DNA from: Fratercula arctica
Lineage: Eukaryota; Chordata; Aves; Charadriiformes; Alcidae
Length of the DNA stretch: 64,000 nt
Direction: 5' to 3'
Assembly: GCA_947846985.1 (NCBI GenBank)
Contig: CANTUZ010000011.1
Span: forward strand, 33,971,589-34,035,588
Shown here: positions 13,014 to 26,000 of the stretch, in pieces
Numbering within the stretch: the stretch's first letter is position 1
Layout: the number at the start of each line of letters is the position of its first letter
Made by a program: the position numbers and the translations under genes
The notes under the pieces: generated by a model
What the model was told of the DNA's origin: nothing
What the model saw: only the letters and a program-made list of their open reading frames with translations
The model's database searches: none

Positions 13014-13038
13014 CAGTGACTCAAAGCTTGAGTCACTG
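13014..13038. promoter_or_regulatory. 25-bp near-palindrome with two inverted AP-1-type sites
   Basis: An 11-bp arm cagtgactcaa is repeated in inverted form as ttgagtcactg, separated by AGC. The arms hold TGACTCA (13017-13023) and TGAGTCA (13029-13035). Both are exact consensus sites for AP-1 (Fos/Jun) and related bZIP factors, with centres 12 bp apart. The pairing is seen directly. Regulatory use is inference. Confidence 0.5.
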
Positions 13039-13361
13039 GGAGAGAAGTCTTTGCCATCTGATAGCTCCTCTGTAATCTGGGAAGAATAATTTGGTGAGTG
13101 TTGGTTTAGTCCCTACTGGGACAGATGTCTGCATCACAAAAAATCGATTTGCCGTTTGAATAGAGAGGTTAAATGGACTGTGAAGACTGCTCTCTTGTCA
13201 GCTCTAGAGGCGGTGAGGTCTTGTGATTTCATGATATCAAATGTAAGGCACCTTGATAGGACAGAGAGGGAAAAGATTGCATTGCCAGGGCACAGACTGC
13301 AGCTACTTTGGGGCCAAAATGCTCTTTTTTCGGCTTGGAATAACTGGAGTATTCCAAGAAT

Positions 13362-13448
13362 ACGTGTATGCATTTGTGTAAACGTGTGCTTTGGCACACG
13401 CACCTATGCCCACGCATATATACATGAAAGCGTACATAACGCATATGG
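13362..13448. repeat. Degenerate alternating purine-pyrimidine tract
   Basis: The tract is built mostly from GT, CA, CG and TA steps, such as cgtgtatgcatttgtgt and cacgcatatatacatg. It contains a 7-bp hairpin, CGTGTGC and GCACACG around TTTG (13383-13400). It looks like an old, decayed (CA/TG)n microsatellite. Such tracts can adopt the left-handed Z form, but that is not shown here. Confidence 0.55.
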
Positions 13449-13559
13449 GAAGAAGACAAAGAAGAGCGAGTCAGATCCAAATGTCAACAGATGACAAGAA
13501 AATTCCTATTTAGTTGAAACATCTAAGGAACCTCTGGGAAACCGACAGCTTGACTCTCA

Positions 13560-13915
13560 GCCTTGAAATGTTCATTGATGACCTGAATAAAATCATAATG
13601 CAGACCTGTCTCCCTCTTTATCCTCCTTTTTCTTGCAGGCTTTTATTTGCCTGCCTCGTTTTCATGCCCACATCACAGTTCAAATCATTTTAGCGAGACG
13701 GCCGTGCTTAATCTGACTCCCTGTGCCATGTGTATCTCGTTGATTACAGACCCTCTTAAGATGCCATTATGAGTGACTCTTTGCATGCCCTCCTGTCAGC
13801 AGCTTTTTCCTTCCTTAAGCCTCTTGAATGTCTTTGCTCACGGGATTATAAGCCTTTCAATAAATATAGTGTGATTACTGAATTAGTGTAAACTTTGCTC
13901 TGGTCTTGCCAGTCA
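13560..13915. promoter_or_regulatory. Candidate conserved non-coding element
   Basis: The block has no long open frame, few CpGs, and many TAAT/ATTA-type and ATAAA-type words (13587-13600, 13706-13713, 13846-13888). This texture is common in vertebrate developmental enhancers. Conservation cannot be seen from one sequence, so the call rests on composition alone. Confidence 0.25.
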
Positions 13916-14444
13916 CTTAGTATTTGGAAAGCAACAGCCATCAGATGCACCTGTAGATGGTCTGTGCCAATGTCTGATGGAAACCAGAAAAGCAGCACAA
14001 AGATGTCTCTTTATTTCCAGGCAGATCATGTCAGGAGTTGGTGTTAAAGGAGATTTTGGTCTTGGTTGGTGTCCACCTTCATACCCCGGGTAATTTGGGA
14101 ATAGGTGGAGCAACACAGGTGTACAGGGGTCCCTCCTGCTCAAGCCAGGCTGGGGTGTGATGGGGAGAGCTGGACTGGTGGACAAGAGAGGCAAATAATT
14201 CACTAAGATCTGCTCGTTTCTGCCTCTCTCGTTGAGAGCTCAAATGTTGCAAAGCACTGCCTGCAGCAGCAGGTATCAGGATATACAGAGATGTACAGAG
14301 TTTACAAAAATAAAAAAGGTGTTGGTGGAAAAAACTGCTTTGAACATACTGAGGTACACGGTGTGACTGCTGCTTTTCAGTAGGAACCACAGAAAAGCAG
14401 ATGAGGTGCATCTGAGTGGGCATTTATCCTGTTCGTTTCAGACC

Positions 14445-14575
14445 ATGCTGAATGAATCTCTTAACTTTTCCCTGACTCAGTTTCTTGGTTTTGGTACAGT
14501 GATGTGAGAGGATGTATTCCGGAGTTCCCTGTCTGATTTGTGCTCTAAGACGACAGGGTTGTTTTGAAAGACTGT
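14445..14575 (-). repeat. Possible second MIR-like SINE fragment
   Basis: On the plus strand the order is cttaacttttccctgactca (14459-14478), tttctt, a spacer, then acagggttgttttgaaaga (14553-14571). This parallels the minus-strand MIR core, whose blocks are cttaacctct, gcctcagtttcctc and agggttgttgtgagga, with roughly correct spacing. It is more diverged than the copy near 3.75 kb. Confidence 0.4.
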
Positions 14576-17425
14576 ACCCACATTTTTAGATAAATCCTAT
14601 GCTGAGATGCTTGAGCAGCTCAGTGGTTCTTCAACACCAAAGCCCAGCCTTGCTTGGTCTCTGTCTCATTTTATCTGCAGGCTGTTGGTAGAGGACATCG
14701 TATTAATTGCTAGTTCAGATTTAATGCATTATGCATTTTGGATGACGTTTTAAAAAATGCTGGTGGATTAGGAAACAAGTCCTACTGATTCTTTGTGCCC
14801 TGTATTCCTAGGCTAGTTGGCTGCTTTTGAGAATTCTCCTAGGGGCAGGAGGAGAAAAAGAAGAAAGAAGCAGGAAATTGCAAAGCAAGCACCCAGCACA
14901 TCTGAATGAGTCGCTGCTCTCAGTATTCCTTTGGCAGAGTACCCACAGGTAACAGCTAATGGCACGGGGCTGGGGAATGTGCTTTTTTCCCTGCCAGAAA
15001 TGAAAAGCTGATTGCCTCCCTCTTGGCCACAAACCGTCTCGAAAATGGGTTTGATTTGATTCGAGTCAACCTTCTGAAACCAGCCTTGGTTTTGGGTTGC
15101 AGAGGGGAGATGTTTATGGACTTGGACTAGCTCTGTGCACCCAGAAAGTGGTTGTCAAGGGTCAGGCTGTGGCAAGTGTGACCCAGCTTGACTCTGTGTG
15201 TGTGTGTGTGTGTATGGACTGGGGGTTGTCTCTGTGCTACAGCAGCGTGTCCTAGAGACTTATTAGGAAGCCCCAAAGACTCATTATCTTTGCAGACCCA
15301 AATTCCAGTGGTGCCTTGAAGGACTCGTGTTCGCAACTGTTCTGGTCCAAGCATTTTGTGGATAAGGCAGGCTGCAGCAGATTGGGTTAAACCCTAGAGG
15401 AGAGGCCAAGGATGAGAAATCCAGGAACAGCGTGGATGGAAGCGAAGTTGCATGTAGCTGTTGGAGGCACTGAAACTGCAGATGGAAATACTAGTGTTTG
15501 CTTTCCTTCTCATGTCAGTGATCCTGGTATGGACAAGTCTTCAGGTGCATTGTATTTTTGACTATTACTGTGAAGTTAGTAGTATTCTTCTTGGAGCCTA
15601 TACACAGAGAAGTGTTTGCTTGGGGATGACAGTTGGTTTTATGCCTCAGGCACTGATGTGATCAAAGCAACTAGTGCAACAAGAAGTGTGCTATTCTGAT
15701 AGATACTAGTTTTTTGGGAAAGGTAATATCATGATTTTTTAGAGTGGGAATCCTTAGTTTTTTGGAGTTTAATAATATTTTTTCAAAATTGGAATGGAAA
15801 CTATGTGTTTCAAAGAACTATTTCGCCCCCCCCCCCCATTAATTTCTCAGAAAATTGTGAAACTTTTGGGGATTATTACTGCTTTCATTCCACAACGGAG
15901 CAAGCACAAACTCCTGAAGCTTTCGTGTGTGTGGGTAATGAGGAAAAGTGGCCATGGATGAAGCTATCTCTGTTTGGATGCTCTGACTTTGAGTAAATTT
16001 CTTACTGCTCCTTAGCCAAGTGTTAGCATGGTGCCATTCCACTTTGGTAACTTTTGGTGGTGTTAAATCGTGTGTCTCCACCAATTATGAATTGGACTTA
16101 GCCTTTTTTTCCCCCCCCCCTCTCTTCCTTTGCTGGCTGGCTTTTGGGATAATCGTGGGAGGTCAGGCCAGACAGTAGGACAGCTGAGCGGATGGAGGGT
16201 GTCAGGGTGATGTTTCCTGCAGTGAGGACAAGTGAGGTATTCCAGAACCCGCAGGAGACACTAACTTGATTTTGGAAATGGCAATTATCAGACATTTGAC
16301 TATGTCTGATGAAATCCTTCAGCTGTGTTATATGTGCTTGTACGTGTGATGCGAGTGCAGTTGTCCAGGCATGCTCCCGGAGTATTGTAATGATTTTGTT
16401 AATGTAGCAAATACTTTCTTTCTATTTAATACCTTTAAGTGGTGTTTTTCGCTTCTTGTTCTAGATCTTACAGCATTTCGCTGCTCCGTTAAATTGCCCG
16501 CGTACCTCTGCGGGTACATGTTAATGGCAGATGCATGGGTCTGATGAATGGGTTTCCAAAGCTGCAGAGAGCAACTGAGATGAGCAGAACCCCATTTACC
16601 TGCACCATGCCTGCACATCTACAGTGGCTACAGCCGTGTCCATATCGTGTACATGTGAAAATATACTCTCATTTTTAGATCAAAATATGGGGGAGGTAAA
16701 AACTCCAGCCTTATGCAAGTTGCATTGTGTCCCTTGAAGTCCCTGCCTGCTGTAGAAAAGAGAGGGGTTAAATCTCCCATGTGATGTTGCGGGATGTGGC
16801 TGGTGCTTCTCTCTGCAGAATCCTTCAGAGGGATTTTTTCCCTCGGGCCGCGGGTTGGGTCCTGTACCTACAGGAGGCTGGTTTGGGGTCAAACGCCAGC
16901 AGTCGAGTCTGTTCTTGGGTTTTTTTTATCCTCTCCTTCCAGGCAGAGGAGACTCTTCACAGGCTATATATAACCTGCCTGGGCCCTCCTTCCTGTGTCT
17001 CGCCCAGCCCCTTTGCTCTTGGTTTCCTTCAAGGCTTCCGCCAAGCCTGGGCTAACTCGATTGATTGATGTCTCTCCTGTAGTTGAAGGCAACAGCAGCA
17101 CGCCTTTGCAGAGCAAAAAGCAACCCTGCTGTGGCAGTAAGAGAGGAGGTTTGAGAAAACTCCTCTTGCTAGTTCTTTTTCAAGATCATCTAATGAAACA
17201 GTATACTGCAAGTGTTCCTGCGAAGCAGAGCTCAGTGGCATCCAGCTTGGTCTGAGCACGGAGCAGGAATGAGACTGAATGCACGGCTGAGCCATACTGA
17301 TTTATTTTTTCAATTATTGTTTAAGGTCAATATTGCAACAAAATAAGCCGCAGCATAACTAAGCTAGACGTGGAGGAACCTGGGAGGTAGAATTTATGGT
17401 CTAGCTCTGCACTCCTACACTTTGA
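14576..17425. other. Non-coding stretch with microsatellite and poly-C tracts
   Basis: A (TG)n microsatellite of about ten units lies at 15195-15214. A C12 tract (15826-15837) and a T7C10 tract (16104-16120) sit within 300 bp of each other. A TATA-like ctatatataa at 16964-16973 lies in GC-richer sequence but has no downstream gene. Open frames up to 96 codons resemble nothing known. Confidence 0.65.
15195..15214. repeat. (TG)n microsatellite
   Basis: Uninterrupted TG dinucleotides begin after ctctg-type flanking sequence and end at tatgg. Length in other individuals is likely to vary. Confidence 0.95.
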
Positions 17426-17475
17426 GCAGACATTAATGGGAACTGCGTGTGCTTAGCACCTGGAAAAAATCAAAA
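17426..17475. repeat. Possible ancient sauropsid repeat fragment
   Basis: The segment contains cattaatgggaactg (17431-17445) and later cttagcacctggaaaaaatc (17452-17471). This resembles the old amniote pattern of a CAATGGGA block followed by 'gcctaagcacctttgaaaatc'. The copy is short and diverged, and the family name is uncertain. Confidence 0.33.
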
Positions 17476-19991
17476 GCCATCTGCTAAGTGTTTGTGGGAG
17501 CAGATTTTTTCCTTCCGTCCAGGCAACTTGGAGTTGAACTAGGAGCCTGGAAAATGGAGCCCGTTCAGAAGCTAACCACAAATCAACTCAAGGACAACTC
17601 TGTTTCACTAATACACTTTTTTTTTTTTTTTTTTTGTCGTCTTTGGTTAGAAGAGCCCTCTTTGGCTGGGGAGCTGATCAGGCACCTGGCACTGCTTTTT
17701 CGTTCTGTCGTTTGTTTGTTAGCTCAGCGGTAAGAGAAATAAGTTGAAAGATCTGGGCTCTGTGTTCCCTGCTTGGCCCTTCAGTTCCTAAGAGCTTCGA
17801 TTCAACTAATGGGCTGATGTTTTTGTAATTGTTGCTTGCGGGGAACGAGGCAGAAATCATAGAACATGGACTGGAAGAATTGCGGATAATACATTTCAGC
17901 GTGGAAGGGAATAGGACAACATTGATTTTTGTTTTCTTATTGCCAACAAACTGATTACAGCATTTTTGCTCTTATCCTCCCATGGTATCTGTCTTCTGGG
18001 CGTAACAGGGACACCGCTTACTATCTGTGGGAACTGTACGTGGCACTTGGCAGCGGAAAAGCAACTCCTGTCTTGTAAATTACAAAGCGGTACAGCCCAG
18101 CACTGGGATGCTCAAGGGGCATCGTGCAGCTTTAAATTATGGGCTGCAGCATCCTGGCGTAACAGACCTGCTCATTCACACGCTCCTAAGTTGTTCCTTG
18201 AGTTCCTTGCCTGCCTGTTAGTTTTCAGTGTAACTTATTCTAAAGCGTTCCCATTTCAGTGTGTGGTTTGCAAAGTCAGCACGCAGTTAACGTGTTTCAG
18301 TCTTTGCAGGGAGTTAAAGAGGTGAAAGCAGGCTGAGTTCGTGGAAGGACGTGAGTAGCAGCGCACTGCCTGACTTGAAAGGATGCTTATTTTTTTCAGT
18401 GCTGCTGATTTCTGGATAATGACAGATGCTTTCTACTTCAAGGTGAGAAGGAACAGGAGAAAAGAAATTATTAGCTGTGCAGGGGGCCAGGGTGCTTCTG
18501 CAAGGAGTTTGAGACCAAGGCATTGGGGTTCAGCTGTCTGAAATGAAAGATCTGGAATAGAAAGAAGAAAATCCGAGCCGAACCAGCACCATGATTTACA
18601 CAGAGCCTAGCGAGTGCTTTTGTACTGTGGCAGTTGAATTCTTTCTCTTTTCTTTAAAACTTGAAGGTAATTGCTTTCCCAATTCTTCTTGCTGTCCAAC
18701 AAGCCAAAATGCATTAAAGGCGGTGTTGAAGAAACACTAAGTGTCACCAGCCAGAAATTGGGAGAGATTTAAGAGGGAAACAGTATGTGCAGCTCAGCAG
18801 AGCAATGAGCAATTAAGGCTGTTTCCTCTCCAGGGCTGCTGCACCTCCACTGCCTGCTTGGGAAATCTTTTTGAGAATGAAGGATTTGAGTATTACAGGT
18901 TCCAGATTTTACATCCATAATAAATAAGGATTAAATGAAAGGCTGCTAATGTTTTATTCTGTCCTGTGTTAATGAGCAAGATGATATTTATAAAGGTGCA
19001 GTTTTATGAATGTTCCCCTGGTGATGTTCGTGTTTGCTGGCGTGGTTGTGGCAGGCGCTCCCTCTGGCTGGGAGAGAGTCCTCATTACAGTTTGAAGGGA
19101 GCAGATACGATTATGTTTGCTTTTCTCAGTGTATGCTTTGATGTTTTTACTTAGCAACAGATAAGACATCTATATTCAGTAGATGATGACGTATGCCTTT
19201 ATATGCATTTTTAGAGTGGGACAGTGCTGTTATAAGCACAAACAAAATTAAATTTTCCAGTTAAATTTTGAAGTTGCCTCCAGTTTGTGGCCGCATAATC
19301 TTTCAGACACATCGTGTCTGGTTTGCAGATAGCAAATGAGAGGCTCTGGGCACCCCCCATGTCCATAGTGAATAGGTCAAGAAGGAGCAGGCTTAAAATA
19401 GCAGATGGGGAGATGCAGGTTAGGATGAAGCTTCGGGTTAGAAAAAAGCCAAAGCTTTATCAATAGAGGCAGCTGGTTCTCTTTACCCCTGTGGCAGCCA
19501 GGGCAGGTTCACAAATGGCTGGGCATCCAACCTCCAGCAAGACAGGCAAAGGACAGATCCTTATTTCTGGTGTTCCTGATTAAGGTGGTGTCCCTGCATC
19601 CCCAGCAGACTCGCTCCTAAAGGTGCCCCACATGGCCTGAGGTTAGAGTTGGGAGGAGAGTAAACATGTGCCAGCTTCCAACATCAATTATTCTGGGATT
19701 CAGCCTGCACAGAGCCAAGCAACTGTCCCTGCCAACTTCTGAGAGGTCCCTTTTCACCTAGAGACAGCTAAGGGCTAATTAAAATTGTGCCCTCCAATAC
19801 TTGGATTTAATGAGCTGTTTAGTGACAGGGAAGAATAAATAAATTAAAACCAAAACCAAACCCAAACCCTTCTGTTAGGAGGACAATTAATTTTCCAATG
19901 GTTTTAAGATGCATGCAAGTAAAAGTATCCAGAGTTAGGATACCATCCTTCTGGGCTCGGGTGTGAAGGTGCCTCTCAGGATTTCCCCCTG
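17476..19991. other. Non-coding stretch, no gene recognised
   Basis: A T19 tract lies at 17617-17635. From about 18590 to 18990 the sequence is AT-rich and CpG-poor with TAAT-type words (ccataataaataagg, gctaatgttttatt), so it could hold a regulatory element. The 119-codon plus-strand frame at 17966-18325 has no recognisable domain. Short CCAAA repeats lie at 19847-19868. Confidence 0.6.
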
Positions 19992-20019
19992 CTGTTCCCT
20001 CCCTGGATGGAGGGAACAG
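19992..20019. repeat. Perfect 11-bp inverted repeat with 6-nt loop
   Basis: The arm ctgttccctcc (19992-20002) is exactly complementary to ggagggaacag (20009-20019), with ctggat between. The stem would be stable in RNA or cruciform form. It is too short for a microRNA precursor. No T run follows, and intrinsic terminators do not apply to a bird genome. Confidence 0.85.
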
Positions 20020-23000
20020 AGTGCTGCAATGAGGATGGACTTTGCCATGGTCTTATATGCTCTGTGACAGCAATTCTAGTAAAGATGCATTTCAAATGCT
20101 GGCAGCGGCACCAGGGCCCCAAGTGCTCTCATTTCCATCCTCTGTTTTCACGGTTACCTGTGTGAATGTGGATGGTCCAACCCTCAGGTCTGTGGGTCTG
20201 GTTTACTGAGGCTTTGCTTTGCCTTCCCTGCGTTTCAGCAGTGTGAACAGGAGAAAACACTGCCTGTAGCCGAGAAGTACCTGTATTCTGTGCCTGTTCC
20301 CCTTAATGTCAAAAATGAAGGTGTTCCTCAGACTTTTCTAAGGTCAGAAGAAAGTAGAATGGCACTGCTGGGGATTGTTGATTTTGATTGAGATGCCCAA
20401 ACTTTACCATGGCAGACAAAGCTCCCTGTGACTGCTCTCCTTCCCATGCCCTTAAGTCCTTTCCCTGTGCAATAACTAAAACCATGCAGGTGTGAATTCC
20501 CCTTCTGCCTCCATCCTCTGACGTGTTAATGTCTTGCTGGGGCAAAGTTGCATTGCATCTGGTTTTACATATAAACTAGAGCAGTTTCGGGGATGCATTT
20601 TGCTGCCGATCAAGTGAGCAGTGCAGCATGTCGGCGTTGCAGTTTTGTCCAGGTCCCTCTTTTGCACCCTTACTGCAGCAAGGTGCCCTGTTTTTATTAG
20701 CAAAGACTATATTCTGTGAAGCGTGGAGGGCTGTCTACTCATCCAATATAAAATGACCAAGGGCAAGGTCAAAATAGTGTTTTATGGGAGGTGAGGCTCC
20801 GGCCTCTTGGCTTCTGGAAGGAGGGAGGTGTGGAGCAGCACTGCCTGTGCAGAAGAACTGCATGGGAGCCGTGGGCACAATGCCACCCGCTTTGGACTAA
20901 GTCCAGGCTATTTTCCCCCAAAGAACTTCCTTTGCAGTATATATATTGCATTACGTTTATGTGTTATGATTGCTTGGAGGAATGCGAGTTAAACCTTAAT
21001 GAGTTTTTGTCCAAGAGGCATTGTGAAAATAAATGCAATTCTGCCTCCTGGCTCTCCTCCCCGTGCTCCAGCCCCCCCCACCCCTCTCGCGTCAGAGCAA
21101 TCACCGAATCATGTTGCTGAATAAACAAAACGGCCTGATGTTCTGAATGTGGTCTAAGCAGAGCAGTCATGGCAAATGACACAGAATTTAATTTCTTTGA
21201 TAAACAAATGTGCTCAGGGAGTTGGTTTCACACACCAAAGGGACACGGCGGCACTCTTGTCCCCATTCTGCGCCGGTAGTGGTGCGGATGGGAAGGACTA
21301 AAGCAATGGGATCAGAGGGGCTCAGCCGGCCACACAGCTCTTGTGCCAGCCGGGTTTTTGCGTTAGCATTGCTGTCCGGTTTCCTTGGGATTGTGTTTAC
21401 CATGGGCTCCTTCCCAGCTGTGCAAAGTCTCTCTCAGCTGCCTTTAATTTCCAGGATGCTGCTTTAATGTTTGTTGCCAGAAGGATGAAGAGGAGCCTGG
21501 AAAGCAGCTGCTGTCATGTGAGAGCTGCGGTAGATCAGATAGAAAGGTATTTATTTCATCATTCTCTGCAATTTTTTCACAATTTCATGGTCCTGGATAG
21601 GGCAGCAGGAAAACTGAAGTGTACCTGTTAGTCACAGCGTTTGCTGAAGGGCAATCAGGAGTGACAGAAAAAGTGAAAAAGAAGATAAAGCAACATAATC
21701 ATCTGGGTTTCAGTGGTATTTTTCATGCCTCCCAGGCTTCCTTGCCCTGTTCCTGCCATTATTGCAGCCAGTGCGATCAATGGCTGGCCAAGGACCATGT
21801 GAGACTTGACCAAATTCCCACCCAGAGGCAGCTCATCTCTCTGGGCAAGTTTTTGCAGCGCAGGAGATGGTGGCTGTGCTCCCAGCCGCTGCTCTCACCC
21901 AGTTGTAGGGAACCTTTTACTAATTTATTAGCCTTAATTTACTTTGCTCTTGGCAACCAACTCTAACATTCAGATCGGTGAGTATTGTGCCAAACACCTG
22001 CCTGGGAAAGCTGGCCCTGGAGGTTATGGAAACTCTTGGGATTTTGGGTCCTAGGGAAACTGAAGCGCACTCTGGTTGTACTGTAGATGTTCATGTTACC
22101 ACCTCGGGCTCCCTGTAAGCTCGCAGTGTGAAATGGGGGCTCACAGGTAGAAGTGTGTTAATTATTATAGCTGGATCAAGTGTGGAGGGGCCTCAGATCC
22201 GAATGAGACTCGATACCTTAACTTTGCCCTTGACTTCTCACCTTGAAAAGTAACTAATGAAGCAGTTTTACTTCTGCTAGTCTGTTCGCTTGTGTGCGTT
22301 TTAAATTCTTCAGGGGAGAAAGGAGCGCGGGAGACTGAACTTTTTTTTTTTTTTGTGACAAGTAAGTGGGCCTGGGTAATGGCTAAATGTTTTGTGTGTT
22401 GAATGAACAATAAAGAAATACAGAATTTGCTTAAGTACGTAAAGATATAAACCCCTTAGCACCCCACTGTAAAATGGCTATGAATTGCACGGGTGCCTCC
22501 ATGCATTGCATAGCTGTGGGGAACCCATACATTATGCTGTCAGGATGAGTGATAACCTGTTTTGGTAGGAACAACAGGAGTCATTCATTACTTCGAGAGC
22601 TCTTTTCAAGCTGACAAGGTGGCAGCCTGCGCTCGCAATAACATCTCTTAAAGCTGAAAATACCCTCCTTGTGCTATCAGAAGAGGTTGGACACTTAAAG
22701 AGCTTCTTCCCTCTGATCTGGCATTGGCACTGTCTGTGGGGTGAGCGCCTTGCTGGCTCTCCCGCAAGCGGCTGCAGGAGGTGGAGAAGTAATGGATGGT
22801 TTTAAGGGTTATGGCTGTGTTTGCAACCTCACCACAAATCCTGATTTAAAGGTAGTATTTGCAGAAGCGATTTATGAACTTAGGTGGCATGGAGTGGTAA
22901 AGGGCTGCAGGCACCAAAGTTAGTTTAGAGTTTTTGACGTGTTTTATCCTCTGGCTGTAAGTGAAAATGTACCTGAAGATCTCAGCTGGGGCACCATGAG

Positions 23001-26000
23001 CAATACTTAGAGAAGGGATAAGGACTTTTGGATGTTTAGCTTGGCAGATGCTTTTCAAAAAGTTCTGAATTGCAGGAATTGGGTCTTTGGCCTGTTGAAC
23101 TGGGGATCCAGAAACAGTGGTGTCCAAGGTCAGTGGTGACTCTTGAAGGCTCTCCCATGCTACAGACCTGTAAGCAGGATGGAGCCATCTGCCAACCAAG
23201 AAGTGAAGCTGTTTGAGAGGCAGTGATTGAAGCCGCGTGCTCAAAAGTGAGAAAGCACCTCATCCTCAGTCAGTGCTAATTAGTCCCTTGCTTGCAAGAA
23301 GACCAAAGTAATAAATAATGAATTAGATCCTATCAATATTCTGAACACGTAGTTGCTGAAGCCCCCAGGTAGCTTTTTCTGACTCTGGTAGCTCTTGTGT
23401 GAATGCACAAATGCTTTACAAGCATATTTGCACGTTCACCTTTGCCTGGAACAACAATCCTTATTTCCTGAATAGTCCTGAATTAGAGTAAGAGGGATGT
23501 GGTGTGTCTCGGTGTCTCTCCTCTGCCTTCACTGACGTTCTGCACTGCCTCGCGTCTCCCTAATATTTGTCTGTGTTTATTATTACCTTTAGAGCTGGGG
23601 AAATACTTTGAATTATGCTTTGTGAGGCTGTTCGCTTCCATGCAGAATTGAGTTGTCTTTGACTCTTCTTCCACCTTTCATTTTCTAGTACTGAAGCATT
23701 CTCCTGAATTAATTCTCTTCAGCCAGATTTGCTGTCCCTAACACCTCAAAATGTGAGTTTAGATGTTGAATTATTATTTTTCTTTATAAATAATACATTT
23801 GGAGTCCTTGATGTGCATTATGATTCCTTAGCCTTTAAGCCACAGTCAGTTTATGTTTTCAGAGCTTTTTCGTTGGTAATTGTGAAGTTTAAAAGCGTGG
23901 CTTTTTCGAAAATGAAAACTGAGATTCTCACATAATTACTTGCCTTCAGGAATTGCAGATTTAAAAGGAACACCAAATGTTGTGAGACTCCCAGCAAAAT
24001 CATAAGGCTTGGCCGCATTGGGAATACCCTCAGATTCTTAATTTGACAGGTTAAGCGCTTACAGTCTTCAGAGTGGTGTGTTTCATCCAACAGGAATTAA
24101 TTTTAAGAGGCTTGTAGGGACTTTTTTCTAAGAAATGATCGTTGAGGCTTGCAAATATAAACTCTCACATGGGAAAAGCATGTCCAGTCAGCAGCAGAGA
24201 GAGAAACAAAGCCAAGCTGAGAAGCAACCTGTGAATTCACTCAGAGCTGCCCTGCAGCGTTTGAATATTGAGAAGTTCCTTACAATAATTTTTACTTCTG
24301 GGGGCAACGGTCGTTACATCTTAGTCAAAGTGAGAATCCCTTCGGGCATCGCCGGAGCACAGCTGTCAGCCTTGTTTGCCTTCTCTGTGTTTCGTATGTA
24401 AGAGCGTTGAAGTTCTGCAGTCAGGAGCTGTTTTCCTTGCTCTTGAACAAAAATCAAACAAAGACCCCTTTTCGCTGGTTTTTTAAAATCGCTTTGTTTA
24501 TTTCCCCCCCTGCCCCGCTAACAAGATTAAATCACAAGGTTTCAACAGGAAGGACCTTATTGCAGAGGCTGTGTTGATAGCTTCCCCTGTGCTTGCTTAT
24601 TTTCAGTTGCCTGATATTAGGTCATTTGTCAGCATCTGCCGCCTTCATCGCATGTGACATCACATTTCTCACGCTGTCATGTACTATCAGAGGTGGCAAT
24701 GGCTGCGCCAAGAGTGAACCAACAGCCTTGGTGTGTTTGAACTGAACGTTTAGTGTGTGGCCGAACTGCTGTGGTTTAAGTGAGAATCTCTTCAAGACCT
24801 CTGGGAACTGTGTGCTTTGGGATTTGTCCCGGACTTCTGTCCCATCCACAAAAGATGACCTTCATGCTGCAGAGCTTGGCCCACACTGTCACTTGAACAT
24901 GTCTGGGCCATTGGACCTCCATCATGGGAGCTTCATTTTGTATGAGCCATATTTTCGTTCTCCTAGGCTTAAGAAGCTTTTATGATGCTCCTATTCTTGC
25001 TCCTTAAAAGCAGTCCTTCTGTTTCATAAAAGATGGTATATAGAAAATAAATCTCATTGTGTTATATTTGTGATCATTAATCCTATTGCCTGAAGTGTTG
25101 AACCATGCTGTGATAGTTTGGATCTGGAAATTTGGAAGTGAAATCTCTCCGATGCTCCAAAGAAACTCTGTACCAAATAACCAGTTTTATCCCATCAGTA
25201 GCATTACAACAGAGAAAAAGCATCAGCGTTAATTATTTCTTCTTATCATCACAGTAGGAGGCAGATTGCATAGGAGTAGAAAAATAGATGATAGCTCATG
25301 GACAATAGAATAAAATTGCCCTAACAATTGCCATAAGTTGGGGTAGGATTTTGGGTTGCTCTTTTTTTCCCCTGTGTCAGCTCTGCAGTGTGACTTAAAT
25401 TGAGCTGAATTGAAGGGGAAATACTGAAGAACAGAGGAAGAAATAAGAAAACTGCTATGGCAATGTAAACAAGATGAGAGGACACAAAGAAAATTGCTCT
25501 TAAACATCGTGTCTAGTGTGTGCGCTACAATTCATGTTTCTCGTATGTGCACCTTAACAAGAGAGAGACCTGGATTTGGGCTGACGCTGACAGAAGATGC
25601 ATATAAACCTGCGATACCTGTGCAGGCCAGCCCATGTTAGAGCTGCACACCTGGCCAGCCTGGGGCAGCAGCAGAAGTGCCCGGAAAAATGACCTGTAGC
25701 AAGCCAATTTTTTTCTCTTTCTAATGGGGCACGTGCAACATTTATAACAAGTTACTACAATCAGAATCAGGTTGCGTTATCATCTACTTCAAATTGCATC
25801 CAAATCTCCTCAAAGCCTATTGTTTCCCAGCCAGATGGAAAGAGACCTTCTGCCCTCTTCTCTCTTCTCCACCCTGGTCCAATTTTGCTAAATCTGCTGT
25901 CCCAGTGTCTCACTCCATGACATTTAACGTCTTTGCCCAATTCAATTTGTGCAAAATCAGCCACTTAGCAGGACTGCACTCAGCACAAGTGATTTTAGCA

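Noticed and set aside
16960..17060. Promoter at the ctatatataa box
   Set aside because: No CpG enrichment, initiator or downstream gene. A lone TATA-like word is weak evidence.
22846..23244. 132-codon minus-strand open frame
   Set aside because: No domain recognised and no splice or promoter support.
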